Assembly: GCF_003573695.1 (NCBI RefSeq)
Contig: NC_039359.1
Location: 187,758,813-187,822,812, forward strand
Length of the DNA stretch: 64,000 nucleotides
Direction: 5' to 3'
Source: Papaver somniferum
Lineage: Eukaryota; Streptophyta; Magnoliopsida; Ranunculales; Papaveraceae
Every line of letters begins with the position of its first letter. Position 1 is the first letter of the stretch. Under the pieces are notes generated by a model. The model ran no database searches and was not told the DNA's origin. It saw nothing but the letters and a program-made list of their open reading frames with translations. Shown here piece by piece: positions 24,858-37,970 of the stretch. The position numbers and the translations under genes were made by a program.

Positions 24858-25516
24858 TGTTAGAGCATATCTCGGTTGAACCCACCAAGCTTTGGTATGT
24901 CAAGTTTGATTGTCATATTTTAGTGAACCAAAACTCATTTAAAGAGTCGCTTGATTATATACTAGAGTCTACTTCGTATAGGTTAGCTTGAAAGTATTAG
25001 GATATGATACATTACAAGTATTACGAAGAATTAAAGAAGTGAATAAGTAAGGAGCTACAACGACAAAATCATCCTTCCACTTGAGGTTAGTGATACTTGA
25101 CTTGAATTGTTCATTACCTAACGTATCTTTCAAGTTGTGCATATTGAAAACATAACTGCGAAGCATGAATGATTAAACTCTAGTTAGACGTAGTATTAAG
25201 GAATACAATACGAAGTATAACGCTTATCTTTTGAACTTCGTATATAAGACATCGACATAATCGTTTGAATGCTATTGTGATTATGTATGGGTATGAGGTA
25301 AAGATTTCATCCTAGGAAACAATGTTTTACATTAGTTTAAAGAAGTAAATTCATGAACTTGTTTCGTGAATGGAAATGGAAATCACTAGGCTTATTGGTA
25401 TTGTTATTCATTGCATATGTTTTTAACTACCAATATGTGTGATTATTATAACCGCTCATGACTTGTTTATGTTCTTGGTAAAACTATTCACAAAGCCTGA
25501 CTTTTGTATTGGTATG
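24858..25516 (+). repeat. Truncated B LTR (first 659 bp)
   Basis: Starts with the correct TGTTAGAGCA end and is collinear with the B LTRs up to TATTGGTATGA. It is then joined to a minus-strand A Gag start. Confidence 0.85.
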
Positions 25517-25621
25517 AATGGTGGTACGTTTATGGATATATAGTTCCTGTCCATAGAGTTAGATCGCTACAAACACAGACTTGTAAGGTCTTTAAATGTG
25601 TCTACCTACTCTGATACCAAT
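25517..25621 (-). mobile_element. Family-A leader with Gag start and primer site
   Basis: On the minus strand it holds the initiator-Met primer site (25608-25619), the leader and the first codons of an A2-type Gag. It sits to the left of the A2 left LTR, where an intact single element should have only a target duplication. Confidence 0.8.
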
Positions 25622-27227
25622 TGAAAAAGCGGGGGGTCTAACAACCACACCCAATACTTCAATTAGAAATCTGTATGAACTAACTCCAATATACTTTTAA
25701 GAGAATCAACTTGACAGTCAGACTCAATCTTAATAAAAGTATATCAAGGAGTTATATCTCTCTTTCTCGATTCAATACTTACTCAAGCAAATAGAAATAT
25801 GCGTGTCTAATTGAATACAAGAGAAATCACTTGAATGGTACCAAAGACCAATGTTCAAGTATCAATCAATTTCAATCAACAACCAAAGGTTGGATTTCCC
25901 AATTGATCGAATTAACGCACAATCTGTGATATTTCAATTATATAACAAAATATAATGCAGAAAAGAAATAACACAGACACCAGAAGTTTTGTTAACGAGG
26001 AAACCGCAAATGCAGAAAAACCTCGGGACCTAGTCCATATTGAACACACACTGTATTAAGACGCTACACACACTAGCCTAGTACAAACTAACTTCGGTCT
26101 GGACTGTAGTTGAACCCCAATCAATCTCACACTGATCCAAGGTACAGTTGCGCTCCTACTTCTCTGCTTCGAGCAGGATACTACGCACTTGATTCCCTTA
26201 GCTGATCTCACCCACAACTAAGAGTTTCTACGACCCAAAGTCGAAGACTTTAATAAACAAATTTGTATCACACATAAAATTCTACGATATATAAATCCGT
26301 CTCCCACAGAAATACCTACGAGTTTTTTGTTCCGTCTTTTGAAAAAATCAAGGTGAACAGGAACCAATTGATAAACCAGACTTATATTCCCGAAGAACAG
26401 CTCAGTATTATCAATCACCTCACAATAATCTAAATTGTATGATGGCGAAACCAGATATTGTTTGTGGATGGGAAAAAACGTTTTGCTGGTTTTTTAGGAA
26501 AGTTAAAAGTCGGGCGTGCGGACAAGACTCCTCGGTCGAGCAAACTGCTGAACCTCACACAGATGCACTGCAAAGGGAGTACTTAGATTTGAGATATCAA
26601 TATGTAGGACTCCGGCCTAAACCAAGTCAATGGTCGTTCGAGAGTCAATTCGGTCACAAAGAGGGAGATCGATTTATCTGCAGGAGGGAAGCTTAGAATT
26701 GTGTGGGATCAATGATGATCAAGGATTGTGGATGTGTTGAAGGTTTATGAAAATTTATGAACTGCTAAATGTTGATTTCTGTGAATAAGGTTTTTAATCG
26801 AGTTTGTGTAAATGAATATCGATGATGATACCGATCCGTTGTCCTCGATTGGGATTTATTTATATTGCAAAAATGATGAACACCCTGATCCCTGTAAGTG
26901 TGACGGTTTCTTGAGTGAAAGAGTGAGAAAGTGGAAGATCGTGGTGAAACCAGTTCCAGGTCGTGCGGAGACTTAGTTAACCGTCCACCCACTACTTTGC
27001 TAACTCCTTCAACCGTTACACGACTTACTCACATTCTCATCGTAAATGAATCCACGTGCCATAGGCCGCCATACCAAAACCCTAATTGATATCCCCCATG
27101 TGACGTGATTGATGTCTCACGAATCGTGGAGTCTGCATGACAGACGTGTATTTGATTAGTCGCGTTGGCTGATTAGACAATGAGTCTAGGTCTTGTTGAA
27201 TTGAGCATAAATGACGAATTTATCAAT

Positions 27228-27530
27228 AGAACATTCGATAATTGAGCAAGTATTGCTCGACGAATTACTGGGTATCGATGGTCGAATCAATATTCGAGCA
27301 ATTGAGCAAGTATTGCGAATTACTAAATATTGATAGTTGGGTGATTGAACAAGTATTGCTCAATTCGAAAAATTACTAAATGTTGATAGTTGGATCAATA
27401 TTCGAGCAATTGATCAAGTATTGTTCAATTCGACGAATTACTGATAAATTACTGAATACTGATAGTTGGATCAATATTCGAGAAATTGAACAAGTATTGC
27501 TCAATTCGACGAATTACTTATTGGTACATA
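27228..27530. repeat. S1 repeat cluster with GAGCAAGTATTGCTCAATTC units
   Basis: Imperfect units of about 40-90 bases hold an AATTGAGCAAGTATTGCTCAATT palindrome core (one copy is written here in part) followed by CGACGAATTACT. S2 has more units at 58795-59125. Short open frames across it are by-products of the repeat. Confidence 0.75.
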
Positions 27531-28954
27531 ACCCACTAAAATATTAATTAAAATATTGGTAGGCTGCCGAATGTTATATAATTAATCTGCATGTTGTTTG
27601 TTGGATCAACATAAATTTATTTAGTGTTTGAACTTGCTCAGAATAATGATTCATGGAGCGTTTGTTCAAAACCCTAATTTTTGATCAATTGCTCATTAAT
27701 TGACGAATTGCTGAAAATAGGTCATGAGCGAAGGAGGAACCGACCACATGGGGATACAGACGTCCATGTGATTCCCAATTTCTCAAGTGAGCATACACCA
27801 GGGTCCTGAGTTGACCGGTTGGTGAAGGAATGACGATTAAATGTCGGTTTCGTCATTTATTGAAATAGTGCCCGATTGAGCATTAGATGATAAAACCTAA
27901 TTATGGAAAAGTGAGGGACCGACCAAGATGGCATGAAACCGGGCCTTGAGGGTGTGGGAACAACTGATGGTCGACTGAGCAAATCTCAAGTTGGTTGGGA
28001 AGAGTTTGGACCTATGAGCAATTGCGCAAATTAGGTCAAAATTGTGAAAACGTGTGGGACCGGCTCGTTGCAAGCCGTATAGCCTTTCTTGGTTGGTCAA
28101 GGGAGCATGATCGTGTCATCATAATGCCCGTGTCTCAGTCCTGAGAGTTTCGACATTTTTTGATGTGCGTTTGAGCAATATCTTGGATTTTCAGAAGAGA
28201 TCTTTGACTGAAATTCTCGATTTTGCTCGAATGAGCAAGTATGCCTGTTTGATCAATATTTCGTGAATATTAAAATAATCATATTTTAATTTATTTTCGT
28301 GAGTAGCCTAGTCGGTCATGTGACCATGTTGACTTTGGGCCTTTTTGTGGTTTGCGCAATATTTGAGAAAATATGGGGAAACCATGATTTTGCTGAAACA
28401 GGGAGCTTCATGAGATGAGAGAAATAACAATTTATGAAAGATTGGGGATTTCAAGGTGTGGGACCGGCCATGGATAGGGAATGGCCGGCTAGCTAAGTTT
28501 CCCGGTCTCGAGACACCTTTCCCTATTTTATATTATTATTTTTCATGAAACCACGAAAATATGGAGAAACCATGAGTTTTGCTCAAACAAGGAAAGTTGT
28601 TAGAATGGAGGAGTCTTCATGAGTTTATGAAAATAACAAAATAAGGAAAAATAATGGAGGAAGCATGGGTCCGGCCGACCGGTGGGCCCGACCCATGGGC
28701 GCTTCTCCATTATTTTAATGTTATTATTTTCTCTCTCCTGTTTTGTGTGGGATTCCTCGTTTGTCCATATTTTTGGATGCTCGTTCGTACAATTGGGTGC
28801 TTGTTCGTGCATCATTGTTGAGTACACTTGCACCATTAGATGGGACTTACTCAGTGATAGTCCAGATGCCCGATTGTTGAGCATTTATTACTAATTTATG
28901 AAATTCAGTGGAGAATGATTCATGAAATTGAGCAATAGAAGTGAGTAGTTTATT

Positions 28955-29215
28955 ATTATCAATCCATAGGATCCCGTGGATTCGACCATGAATTCGGAAT
29001 AATAAAAAAAGTATTACCATACCACGGGATCGTGGATTCGACCATAGAATCGGAGTAATGAAAGTAGTTATTACCATCCCATGAGATCAGTCGTGGATTC
29101 GATCATGAAATCAGAGTAATGAGATTATCTATTACCATTCCATGAGATCAGCTGTGGATTCGATCATGAAATCGGAGTAATGAGATTATCTATTACCATT
29201 CCATGTCACGGTAGA
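28955..29215. repeat. S1 repeat cluster, GTGGATTCGA/GAAATCGGAGTAATG units
   Basis: About four units of 60-65 bases, each with CCATGAGATC, GTGGATTCGA.CATG and GGAGTAATG. S2 has a longer array at about 60770-61150. Confidence 0.75.
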
Positions 29216-29319
29216 GTTAATCCATTGCAGAAAGGATATTAGCCAGTTAAAGCGTCATACCCGTTCTGAAAGGTACATAGTCAGAAGACAGTGAGTGTTT
29301 CCGAAGTTCTGAAGGTGTT

Positions 29320-29585
29320 ATTGCTCTCAATCTTACGTAGAATCGCCCGGATCTATACACGGTGTCTCTACATAGTCAGGGAACAATGAGTGTAACTGAC
29401 GCCCTGAAGGCGTTATTGCTCTCAATCTTACGGAGAACCGCCCAATCGTTCTTCTATGTAGAGGGGGGTATCTCTCATGTATTCAGGGAACAGTGAGCAT
29501 CACCGACGTCCTAAAGGCGTTAATGCTCTTAATCTTACGGAGAACCGCCCAATTATGTTATTCTACATAGAGGGCATGATGAAAT
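29320..29585. repeat. S1 repeat cluster, TTACGGAGAACCGCCCAAT units
   Basis: Three units of about 95 bases with GGGAACA.TGAG, CTGAAGGCGTTA and CTTACGGAGAACCGCC. The same units occur in S2 at about 61260-61510. Confidence 0.7.
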
Positions 29586-30747
29586 GTGAGGCAGCGAACG
29601 CTCAGCTACTGGAGACCTTTCGAAAACAAATTCACCATGGATCGTAAAATATGAATCATCACATGCCCGAAAGCCTGTTAGAAACATGCAGTATCATGAT
29701 TTTACGATTTTGTCCTTTGTTGAAAATCCACCATCTACATTGTGGAATCACAAACGATGAGCACTTTCATTTCAACCATATTCTTTTTTACCATAACTAG
29801 ATCAAATGACTCGAATGAACTAGTTGGAGAGTTGTTCAATTGCTTAGATCGTATAGAAGTATACAAGATACAATCGAAGCAAAAACGATTTGATTCACTC
29901 GAATCGATTCATGAACTTTGTATCCACGGTTTGCAAACTTGCATTCCTTAGTTTATATAAGTTTAAGTTCAAGAATAATCGTTTTCGAAAATAACCAACT
30001 TAAGTACGCAGACTTAAGTACCCGTAATAAGTTTGTAAACAGTTCACAAACTCCAACAGATTTTCTCGGGAAGAGAACCTCCTACAGTACACAGACTGGG
30101 TTCACGGACTCTGTTCCGGTTTTCCTGAGAATCAAAGTACGCATACTTTGGTTCAAGGAATAAGGACTTATACATGTATGAGTTACCACACAATGCTTAT
30201 ATCCAACCATGGTTATGTAATCTAAACTCTCATTTCAATCATTGAAACATTCTTAGAGGACGTTATATAGTTGTTGTTCACATACTATTTTTCGTCAAAG
30301 CCATATTCAAGTAATTGAAACTTAATATGACTTTCGTCACTAGTAAAGATGAACTTGGACAAAGCGAAAGCTTACCAACACATCTTTCGAGAAATAGATA
30401 AGCGAGATAAACTCGGCTCGAAATAGCAAATGTGTGTAATCAAAGTCTATCTAGCAAAACGACTTTTGCCTCAAGATAGGAGATAGTGTAGATATACTTT
30501 TGAGTGATAGATAAGTTTAAGTCTCCACATACCTTTTAGTCGATGAAGTTCCACCAGTTTCTTGAGTAGTTCTTCGTCTTTGTATGATGATCTCCATGGA
30601 GTCTTGAGCTCAACTACACTTTCTATCCTAGTCCGAGATTTAGCTATAAGTAGACTAGAAATCAAGACTTATAGTTTTAATCACTAACATTGACAAACAT
30701 GCTTGAGATATCAACGCATGCGAGTTCGACCGAGCAGTGCTCTAAAA

Positions 30748-32145
30748 ATATCCCCCTTTGTAAATTTTAGTAACAAAACTATCAATACATATTGAATAAA
30801 AAAATAAATAAGCTTTTGTAGCTTCTCTTCCACATGCCTGATATTCTTGGTTCTTTAACATTACTCGAAATCTTCGTCACTTCCAATTACTCCAATGATC
30901 CCAAAGGTTGTAAGTTTAGTATCACCGTTGTTGAAAATCCGTAGCCATAACAATGAGAAAACAAGAATTCTCAATCATTGTTATACAGTGTCATAGTATT
31001 ATCATGCAACATCAAAGTTCAATTGTATCACAACTTCGACAACAATAATATGGTGATATATATCATTCCCCCTTAGTCAATACTCCATCTCACATGGAAA
31101 CCACTTCCCCTTACGTAATGATCCGAAACCATATGTATTTGTACTGTGAACTACACATTAATTCTCCCTCTTTTTGTCAATAAAATTGGCAAAGGTACGA
31201 AAACTAGTGGGATCCTAATGAAATTTCCATAGAGACATTTCATGACCAAAAGAAAGCACACATCAACTTTTTAGATGTCATCATATAGCTGAAGATAAAT
31301 ACATTCATCAATGAGTTTATAAAAATATAAGATAACCTCTATAATATTCCACAGTGGCACTCCCCACAAAGATTTGGCAATTAAGCACAAGTTCAATAAG
31401 AACTCTCCCCTATAAGATGTCATTCCCGAAAGAACAACAAGAGCGATCTTACTTTCACAAAAAAGAAGGATTTCTTTGGACATAACAAGTCACATATGAA
31501 TATGTATTTGAATCCAAAAATACTCAATTAAATTAACCATAAGAAATCCCATGATTAATTCAATCAGAATACACAACTAAATTACCGCAAGAGTGTGATC
31601 AATTCAATTGGTCATGCTCGACATAAGAGAACTTACGGAGACGCACAGTATATACATAAAGAATGGATCCAAGAAGATCAATACTGCGGAATAGACAAGG
31701 ATTCATTCTATTTTCCATCACTATTTGCACAATGGCATACAATAGACATAATCATCGTAAACAAAAGTTCATCTTATCTTCCATTAATTTTTTCATAATG
31801 ACATATAATAGGCTGAAAACTTTTGTAATGTCAAAAGTTCATTCATTCTTTTATCAATACATGCATATCGACATATGAAAGACTTAACTTTTAACAAGGT
31901 ATGGGACAATCATAGTTCACGGACGCAAACACACATATCCCATAACAAGTTTGCAATATATAAAACCATAAAGATTAATACTGCAAAAATCATCTTCCAA
32001 ATAATTTTTTAGAATTTAAGAAAATAAATCTAAAAACAATAAATATGAAAACTTTGGACATAACTATGTGTAATCACAATAATGGCTATTCCAAACTCTA
32101 GTTATTCTTCCTAAAAACAAAAGAATAAAATTCTCATAAGAAGAT
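30748..32145 (-). other. A2 3' noncoding region
   Basis: Begins with the purine tract (AAAGGGGGATAT on the minus strand, 30748-30759). Collinear with A1 8539-10150, including the hairpin near 30984-31052. I see no gene. Confidence 0.7.
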
Positions 32146-32667
32146 TTACCAGACATTAAGACCTTTGAAGAATTCTTTATCGTCCCTGAACTCCTTGTCG
32201 TCAACAGTCATTGGGACATAAGGTTCATGAATATAGGAGTTAATATCAGTAGACCTTGTTGACTGATGTCGAACCAGTGCCTTCTGAATCTCCAGAGTCT
32301 TCACCACAACAGCCTTAATCTGTTAAATATCCTTTCGTGTCTCCTTCAATACTTCAAGAACATCGGAAAACTTCTGAGAATTTGAAGGAACAGCTCTTGT
32401 CCTCCTCGCATTCCTTCTTTTCTTTTTCAAAGTTGGAGGCAACAAAGATTTCTCTTTTTCCTTCATGATTGATGGTTTTACAATCATATTAACATCTTTT
32501 CCCTCAGAAGACATAATACTTGGACTATGCATAAGAGTATGGATTTGTGAGAGGAAATCACAATTCAACTCAACAAGTAGTCTTAAGATAAAAGAAGTTT
32601 CAAGGAAAAAGGAATCTAGGGTTACACAGCCTTTAATAGGTTCATGCACGCACAATTCTGAACCCAA
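32146..32667 (-). pseudogene. A2 ORF2, basic patch plus coiled-coil-like tail, one stop
   Basis: The frame is open from 32667 (no early ATG; the first is in MHSPSIMSSEG near residue 47). It carries a strongly basic stretch (LKKKRRNARRTRAV, about residues 80-93), then a helical part with DVLEVLKETRKDI. A TAA at 32323-32325 interrupts it. The same frame goes on with QIKAVVVKTLEIQKAL to a stop at 32146. The basic patch could bind nucleic acid or act as a nuclear-localisation signal, but that is inference. I do not recognise a family. It stands where pol or an envelope-like ORF would be in an autonomous Copia element. Confidence 0.45.
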
Positions 32668-32859
32668 GAGAGAGTAAAATTATCGAGAATAACCCTCCTT
32701 TATTGATGGACAAGGAATTCCAAAAAACAAAACTAAGAAAAGATGAAAATAAACTTTTCCTAAAGACTGAGAGGTGTACAACCTTGTCTCTTTTGATCAG
32801 GCACATGAGACAAGATCTACAAAACAACACAATCAAGTTGTGTTGCGGTGAACAACAAT

Positions 32860-34297
32860 CTATCCACCATGTTCCTCTTGAGAGGAATCCATAGACCTAT
32901 GTCTATCAAAACGATTGGACCATACTTTCTTCTCTAATGGTCTTGTTTTATCCTTGGAAACTAACTTCTTAGACGAAGATAAAATCTTACATACCTCAGC
33001 GGTCTTTTGAACAAGTTTGATCTTGTTTTCTAATCGATTTGCTCGTCGTTGAAGTTTGTTGACATGTATCAATTTGTCTTTGTACTTGTAACACTTTGAT
33101 AGTTCATGACCTTTGAGAGAAAAATATGAGCACGTCAACCTTGAATATAACTCAGGCATCTGAGATGTGCAAGTTGCTAGACACATAGTTGAACCTGAAA
33201 CATTATTCACAGAGTTTCCAATAGAAAGGTCAGTTTTATCTTCCAGATTGGTTGAGTTTTCTTCTGAAAGAATATCAAGATTGATGTATGTATTGCTACA
33301 ATTATCAAAATCAATATTTTCACAAATAAGTGCAACACTTGATTTTTCGTCTTCATTAGAATCATAGTTTTCAGACATTTCATCAAGAGTTGCAGCAAGA
33401 ACTTTGTTCCCAGTGTATTTCTTTCGATTTGGAAACTCATTTGCAAAATAACCAAAGCCTTTACACTTAAAGCACTGAGGCATATCCTCATCATCAGTTT
33501 CATCATTATCCCTATTTTTAGGAGGAACACGATTGTATGGTTTATCTGATGACTTGGATTTATCTCTGGAGAACCGTTTACTTCTTTTCAAAAGAAGATC
33601 CCTAAACTGTCTTGTGATCAACGAGACTGACTTGTCAAGATCTTCACCCGATGAATCAGCCTCAGAAATATCATCTTCAGAGATGCAAACACTTTTACTT
33701 TTGTCAAGTAATTTACTGTTCTTTAGTGCTTTGAAATCAACATCCCTACTGGACTTGGACGTGTGCTCATGATCAAAGATCTTTAGCTTCCCAACCAGAG
33801 TATTTCTAGACAGCGTTGCGAGATTATTTCCTTCAACGATGCATGCTTCTTAGAATCGTATCTAGATGGCAAAGATCTGAGAATTTTCATCATAATGTCC
33901 TTTTTAGGAATGGTCTTACCCAATGCAAAAGATGCATTAACAATTTCAGACACTTTGTGACTAAACTCATCAAATGTTTCTTCATCTGCCATATGAAGGT
34001 TTTCCCAGTCAGAATTTAGATTTTGAAGTCTAGCTTCTTTCTCACTGATATTTCCTTCGAATACAGTTTCTAAGATATCCCATGCTTCTTTATACTTAGT
34101 GCACGTAGTCACATGGTGCTGAAGATCTGGGGTAATGGCATGTATGATAGCATTTAAGCCATCAGAATTTTGCTTTGCAGCAAGGATTTCTTCTGGATTA
34201 TATCTACCAATATCCTTAGGTATAGATACACCGGCTTCTGTATTAACCGGAGGATTATAGCCATTAACAACACGTACCCATGTTTGAAAATCATGAG
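32860..34297 (-). pseudogene. A2 Copia-type Gag, main part (C-terminal to the B1 insertion)
   Basis: This is the larger part of a Copia Gag with the UBN2-type capsid region: HDFQTWVRVVNGY near the break, then YKEAWDILETVFEGN, then the EETFDEF and LRSLPSRYD motifs. A frameshift near 33780-33850 leads into the frame that holds two zinc knuckles. The first is CFKCKGFGYFANEF, with His and the last Cys lost (CX2CX4HX4C expected). The second is CSYFSLKGHELSKC, with its second Cys changed to Phe. The frame ends at 32860. B1 separates this part from the N-terminal piece at 43649-43747. Both knuckles and the frame are broken, so the protein is dead. It assigns family A to the Copia superfamily; the SIRE/Maximus-like lineage is a guess from the long LTRs. 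Confidence 0.85.
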
Positions 34298-37002
34298 TGT
34301 TAAAGTATTGCTCGGTTGGACCCACCAAGCGTTGGTATGTCCGGTTTGGTTGTCATATTTTAGTGAATCAAAACTCATGTTAAGAGTCACTTAATTATGT
34401 ACTAGAGTCAACTTCGTATAGTTTAGCTTGAAAGTATTAGGATATGCGACATTACAAGTATTGCGAAGTCTTGAAGATGTGAAGAATCAAGGAGCTATAA
34501 CGACAACAATCATCCTTACACTATCCTAACGTATCTTTCAAGTCATGCATATTGATAACAAAATTGCGAAGCATATTTGAACTCTAGATAAACATAGTAT
34601 TAAGGAATACAATACGAGGTTTATTGCTTAACCATTAAACTTTATAGATAATACATAGCCATAATCATTTGAATGCTATTGTGATTATGTATGGGTATGA
34701 GGTGAGGATTATCCTAGGGAACAATGTTTTACATGTGTTCTAAGGAAGTAAGTTCATAAACTTGTTTGTGAACCGAAAAATAAATTGCCAGGCATTATTG
34801 GTAGAAGTATTCACAAAGACCTGACTTATGTATTGGTATGACTTTTATTAGTGTAACCGATCTTAAGTAATCATCTGAGATGGTATGATCGGGTTTGTGA
34901 ATTTATGTCTGACCAAATATGGGAAAGGGGAACTGATCCTAGTAAGAGGTACAGTACATCACAAAGGGGAACCGATCCTTGTATGAGGTGCATCAAGGTT
35001 TATAGCAGAAAAGGGAACCGATCCTATGAACATGTGCAACACGTTTTTAGGCAAAGGCGAACCGATCCTATGGACATATGCAACACATATAAGTTAGATA
35101 CCATATATATGTGGGGAAGCGATCCTAGTACCTAGCCAATCGAATTTTGGAAAGCTAGTGTGACTATGCACAGTACTCACATGGAAGGTAGAACCGTTAA
35201 ACCCATGATTGTGATTGAATGTTATTTGATCAATTGCATAGTTCTTTAAAGTCAGATGAACCAATACTAAACTTGTTTGGAAGTGTGGCAAATCTGTTTC
35301 AAGGTTGTAAGTGTGAAAGAGAACTTACAAAGTAAGGATGTCGACATACTTTGAAAACGTGCTATGAATGTTTAATTCTTTAATTGTTCAAAGTTATTCC
35401 TTAATAACTAAGGGAATAGAATCCCAGGATCTAGACATAAGTAAGTTAAGAATCTTTGAATTAAGGTTATTAATTTCATTTTGTAGGAAAATACAAGAAT
35501 TAGTAATGTATATTTACTAATTAGATTTTCCGAGAGATTTCGATCATTATTTTTGGACAGAGCATTTCCAGGAGTTATAAAAACCGAATTTGTGTTTTAA
35601 TGAATATCTTGAGAATATTTTCGATTTTGGAAATTCCTTGGTGTCCAAACTTCCTTGTCTATAAATACTTGAAGTTTGCCTTTCTAACAAACTAATCCTT
35701 CGTAACAACAAGCTTCCTCTTTGTTGTGTTGTTACTAGTGTAGCCTCCTATTAGGAGAGGAGAGTAACCTAATTAGGCGAAATCTCTTACGAACGCGCAG
35801 TTTAAAGTCTTCTTTGGGATTGAGAACCTCTAGCGTGTACCGTTGGTGGGAAACTAGATAATTGTGGTTTATCTTTTGTTTTCATTGATTTGATTGTCTA
35901 ACGGTGGTTGAAATTTGATTGCACCTAGTTTGACTATGCTTGAGAATCTTCTCTTCTGATATAAGATTCACTCAAACTAGTTCAGTGTCTCGAAAGAGAT
36001 CTTTAGACTGTTGTTAGTTCTATAGACGATCTTTTGATAATCCATTGTTAACAGACTCCGTTCTGTGCGTGATTGATCACAAGAGATTCAAGTGATTGTG
36101 TGCAGGTTATTATTGAAGATCTAAGAAGATTTAAAGACGAAGAAGATATTGAAGATTTCTGATTTGTGGGTTCATAATCTTTGGTGTGCACAATACTTGT
36201 TTCGGTAAAAGAGGATCCAATTAATAATCGGTTTATCCTTGTGGTAGATTGGATTGATTAATTGAGTAAATCGGCATCAACAAATGTTTTTGGATCAATA
36301 GTGTTGTTGGTTTGATCTTAAAGGATTACTTCGGTAATTGAACATTAGATAGATCTATGGACCATACGAAGGAGTTTATGTTCAGATAAACAGAAGATCC
36401 TTTATCCGACTCATATCATTTGGTTGAAGAGAGTTGATACCAAACAGATTTGTTGTTCCTTTACTGTTTGGAATATGAACCAAAGGAATTGTTCCAAGTA
36501 CGTGACTTATTTATAAGTTGGAGGCGTGGTAATACAGACAGAACTAGGTGAAAACTATAGGTTTAGTTGCTTGGTCTCAACTATACGAAGTTAGGTGTAA
36601 TTTTGTGTAGAGGATTAATCCTGAGAGTATTCAATTCTAGACAAGGTCCCGAAGTTTTTCTGCATTTGCGGTTTTCTCGTTAACAAAATCTTGCTGTGTC
36701 ATTTACTTTATATTTCCGTATTATAATTGTTTTATTATAATTAAAGTAAATTACACAAACGTTAATTCCTATTTACTTGATAAGTGAATCCTATTGTGTT
36801 TGGTGAAGTCCGAACCTTTTTTATCAAGTAACATACTTCGTTGTTGTATTGTCTCGATCTCGTATCCATAGACGATCACACGAAGTGTAAACCGATTAGT
36901 TTTTTGTCTCGACTCGGTCCATAGACAATCACTTTCGGAGAAAGGACTTAAAGGTAGGAAAAGTTTTAGCTTGAGGTATATTTGGGTACCCTCGCTTTTT
37001 CA
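34298..37002 (+). repeat. B1 5' LTR, 2705 bp
   Basis: Starts TGTTAAAGTATTGCTCGG and ends CGCTTTTTCA. It is about 100 bases shorter than the 3' LTR because of small deletions near 34520 and 34800. U3 repeats with GAACCGATCC lie at 34919-35130; TATAAATA is at 35660. Confidence 0.92.
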
Positions 37003-37004
37003 AT

Positions 37005-37016
37005 TGGTATCAGAGC
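37005..37016 (+). other. B1 primer-binding site (initiator Met tRNA)
   Basis: TGGTATCAGAGC, two bases after the LTR. Same type and spacing as in family A. Confidence 0.92.
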
Positions 37017-37970
37017 AGGCAAACACGAAAAGATCTAACAATCTGTGTTTGGTGCGATGCAACCTATAAGAATTGAATCTAATGGTCGATTAAGTTAACG
37101 TAATGGAAGGATTTGACTACTTTATAAGATCGTGATGGAAATCACGTATGACGTATGTAATACTCTTATTCCTAGACATGTTACAAATTATGCTTATGTA
37201 TGTCTTGAGTGACTTACATAATCCCTTGGTGGACATATGATTGTATATCATTATGTTGAGTAACAATGATACTAAGGCCTATGGGACAGGTTGTACCTTG
37301 AAATCGCATGAGATTCCTCTTATGATTTGTATGAACGATGGCTATTGTGTTCTTGATAAATCTGGAACCTTAAATATATTTTGGATGGCCTACCAAAGTA
37401 TATACTTGTACATTCTCGGATGCAATTCTGTCAATGTATCACCATCTAGGGTGCGATTTTGGAAAACATGTATTACTACAAGGAATAAGTTTTTAGTTAA
37501 TAATTTTATTAACAATGGATTGCTTCATGCACCTCACAACTGTTTTAATGAAGAAAATGATATTTTGAATATTACATGGTTCATGATTCTGATGATATTT
37601 TAACAAATATCATATTTTGTTCAATTTTATCTCTGTATACTCTAGTAAATTCTTGAATAAATTTCAAGTGATATTATCACATTCTGGTAATAAAAGAGTA
37701 AACAAATTATTGGACAAAAACATGGAATCAGTCCGAAATAAAGATCCAGTCCATTGAAAACCGGTTTTCCAAAAGAAAGACCTAGACACAAGATCGGAAT
37801 TGTTTCCCCACAAGCCACAGTTTTCGATTTTGAGTGTATTTCCTAAAACTAGTTATTTCCATATTTTGATATCTAGTCTTCCTATAAAAGATAATTTATT
37901 GCTATGTGTTCAAACATATTGGGGAAGATTTCTCAAAAACATAACCAGGGTTTTTCATATTTTTACAAGT
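37017..37970 (+). other. B1 leader
   Basis: No recognised gene. A 120-codon open frame at 37241-37603 has no family motif that I know. The main ORF frame is open back to 37800, but there is no ATG before 37971. Confidence 0.55.

Larger units (their letters stand above)
26463..29739 (-). mobile_element. S1: probable solo LTR, 3277 bp
   Basis: Starts TGTGGATGG and ends CCATCTACA, near-perfect 9-base inverted ends with the TG...CA of LTRs. The flanks TTGTT (26458-26462) and TTGTG (29740-29744) are 5-bp duplications with one mismatch, and the A LTR continues across them. A second copy is S2. No ORF or primer site is inside. A minus-strand TATAAATA (about 26857-26864) is kept in S2, which suggests the minus orientation. 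It holds several short repeat clusters. A DNA transposon is less likely because of the TG...CA ends and 5-bp duplication. Confidence 0.65.
25622..30747 (-). repeat. A2 left LTR, interrupted by S1
   Basis: The A LTR runs 25622-26462 and 29740-30747, from TGAAAAAGCGGGGGG to TGCTCTAAAA (expected CTAACA, one change). Without S1 the remaining sequence is about 1.85 kb, shorter than A1, so it has also lost internal sequence. Confidence 0.8.

Noticed and set aside
26439..26696. 85-codon frame across the S1 left edge
   Set aside because: It spans an insertion boundary (A LTR into S1), so it cannot be an ancestral gene.
26463..29739. S elements as TIR DNA transposons
   Set aside because: The nine-base inverted ends are within the usual LTR range, the ends are TG...CA, and the duplication is 5 bp; solo LTR is the simpler reading, though not proven.
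37241..37603. 120-codon plus-strand frame in the B1 leader
   Set aside because: No recognisable motif and no second copy in the window for comparison; left as leader.
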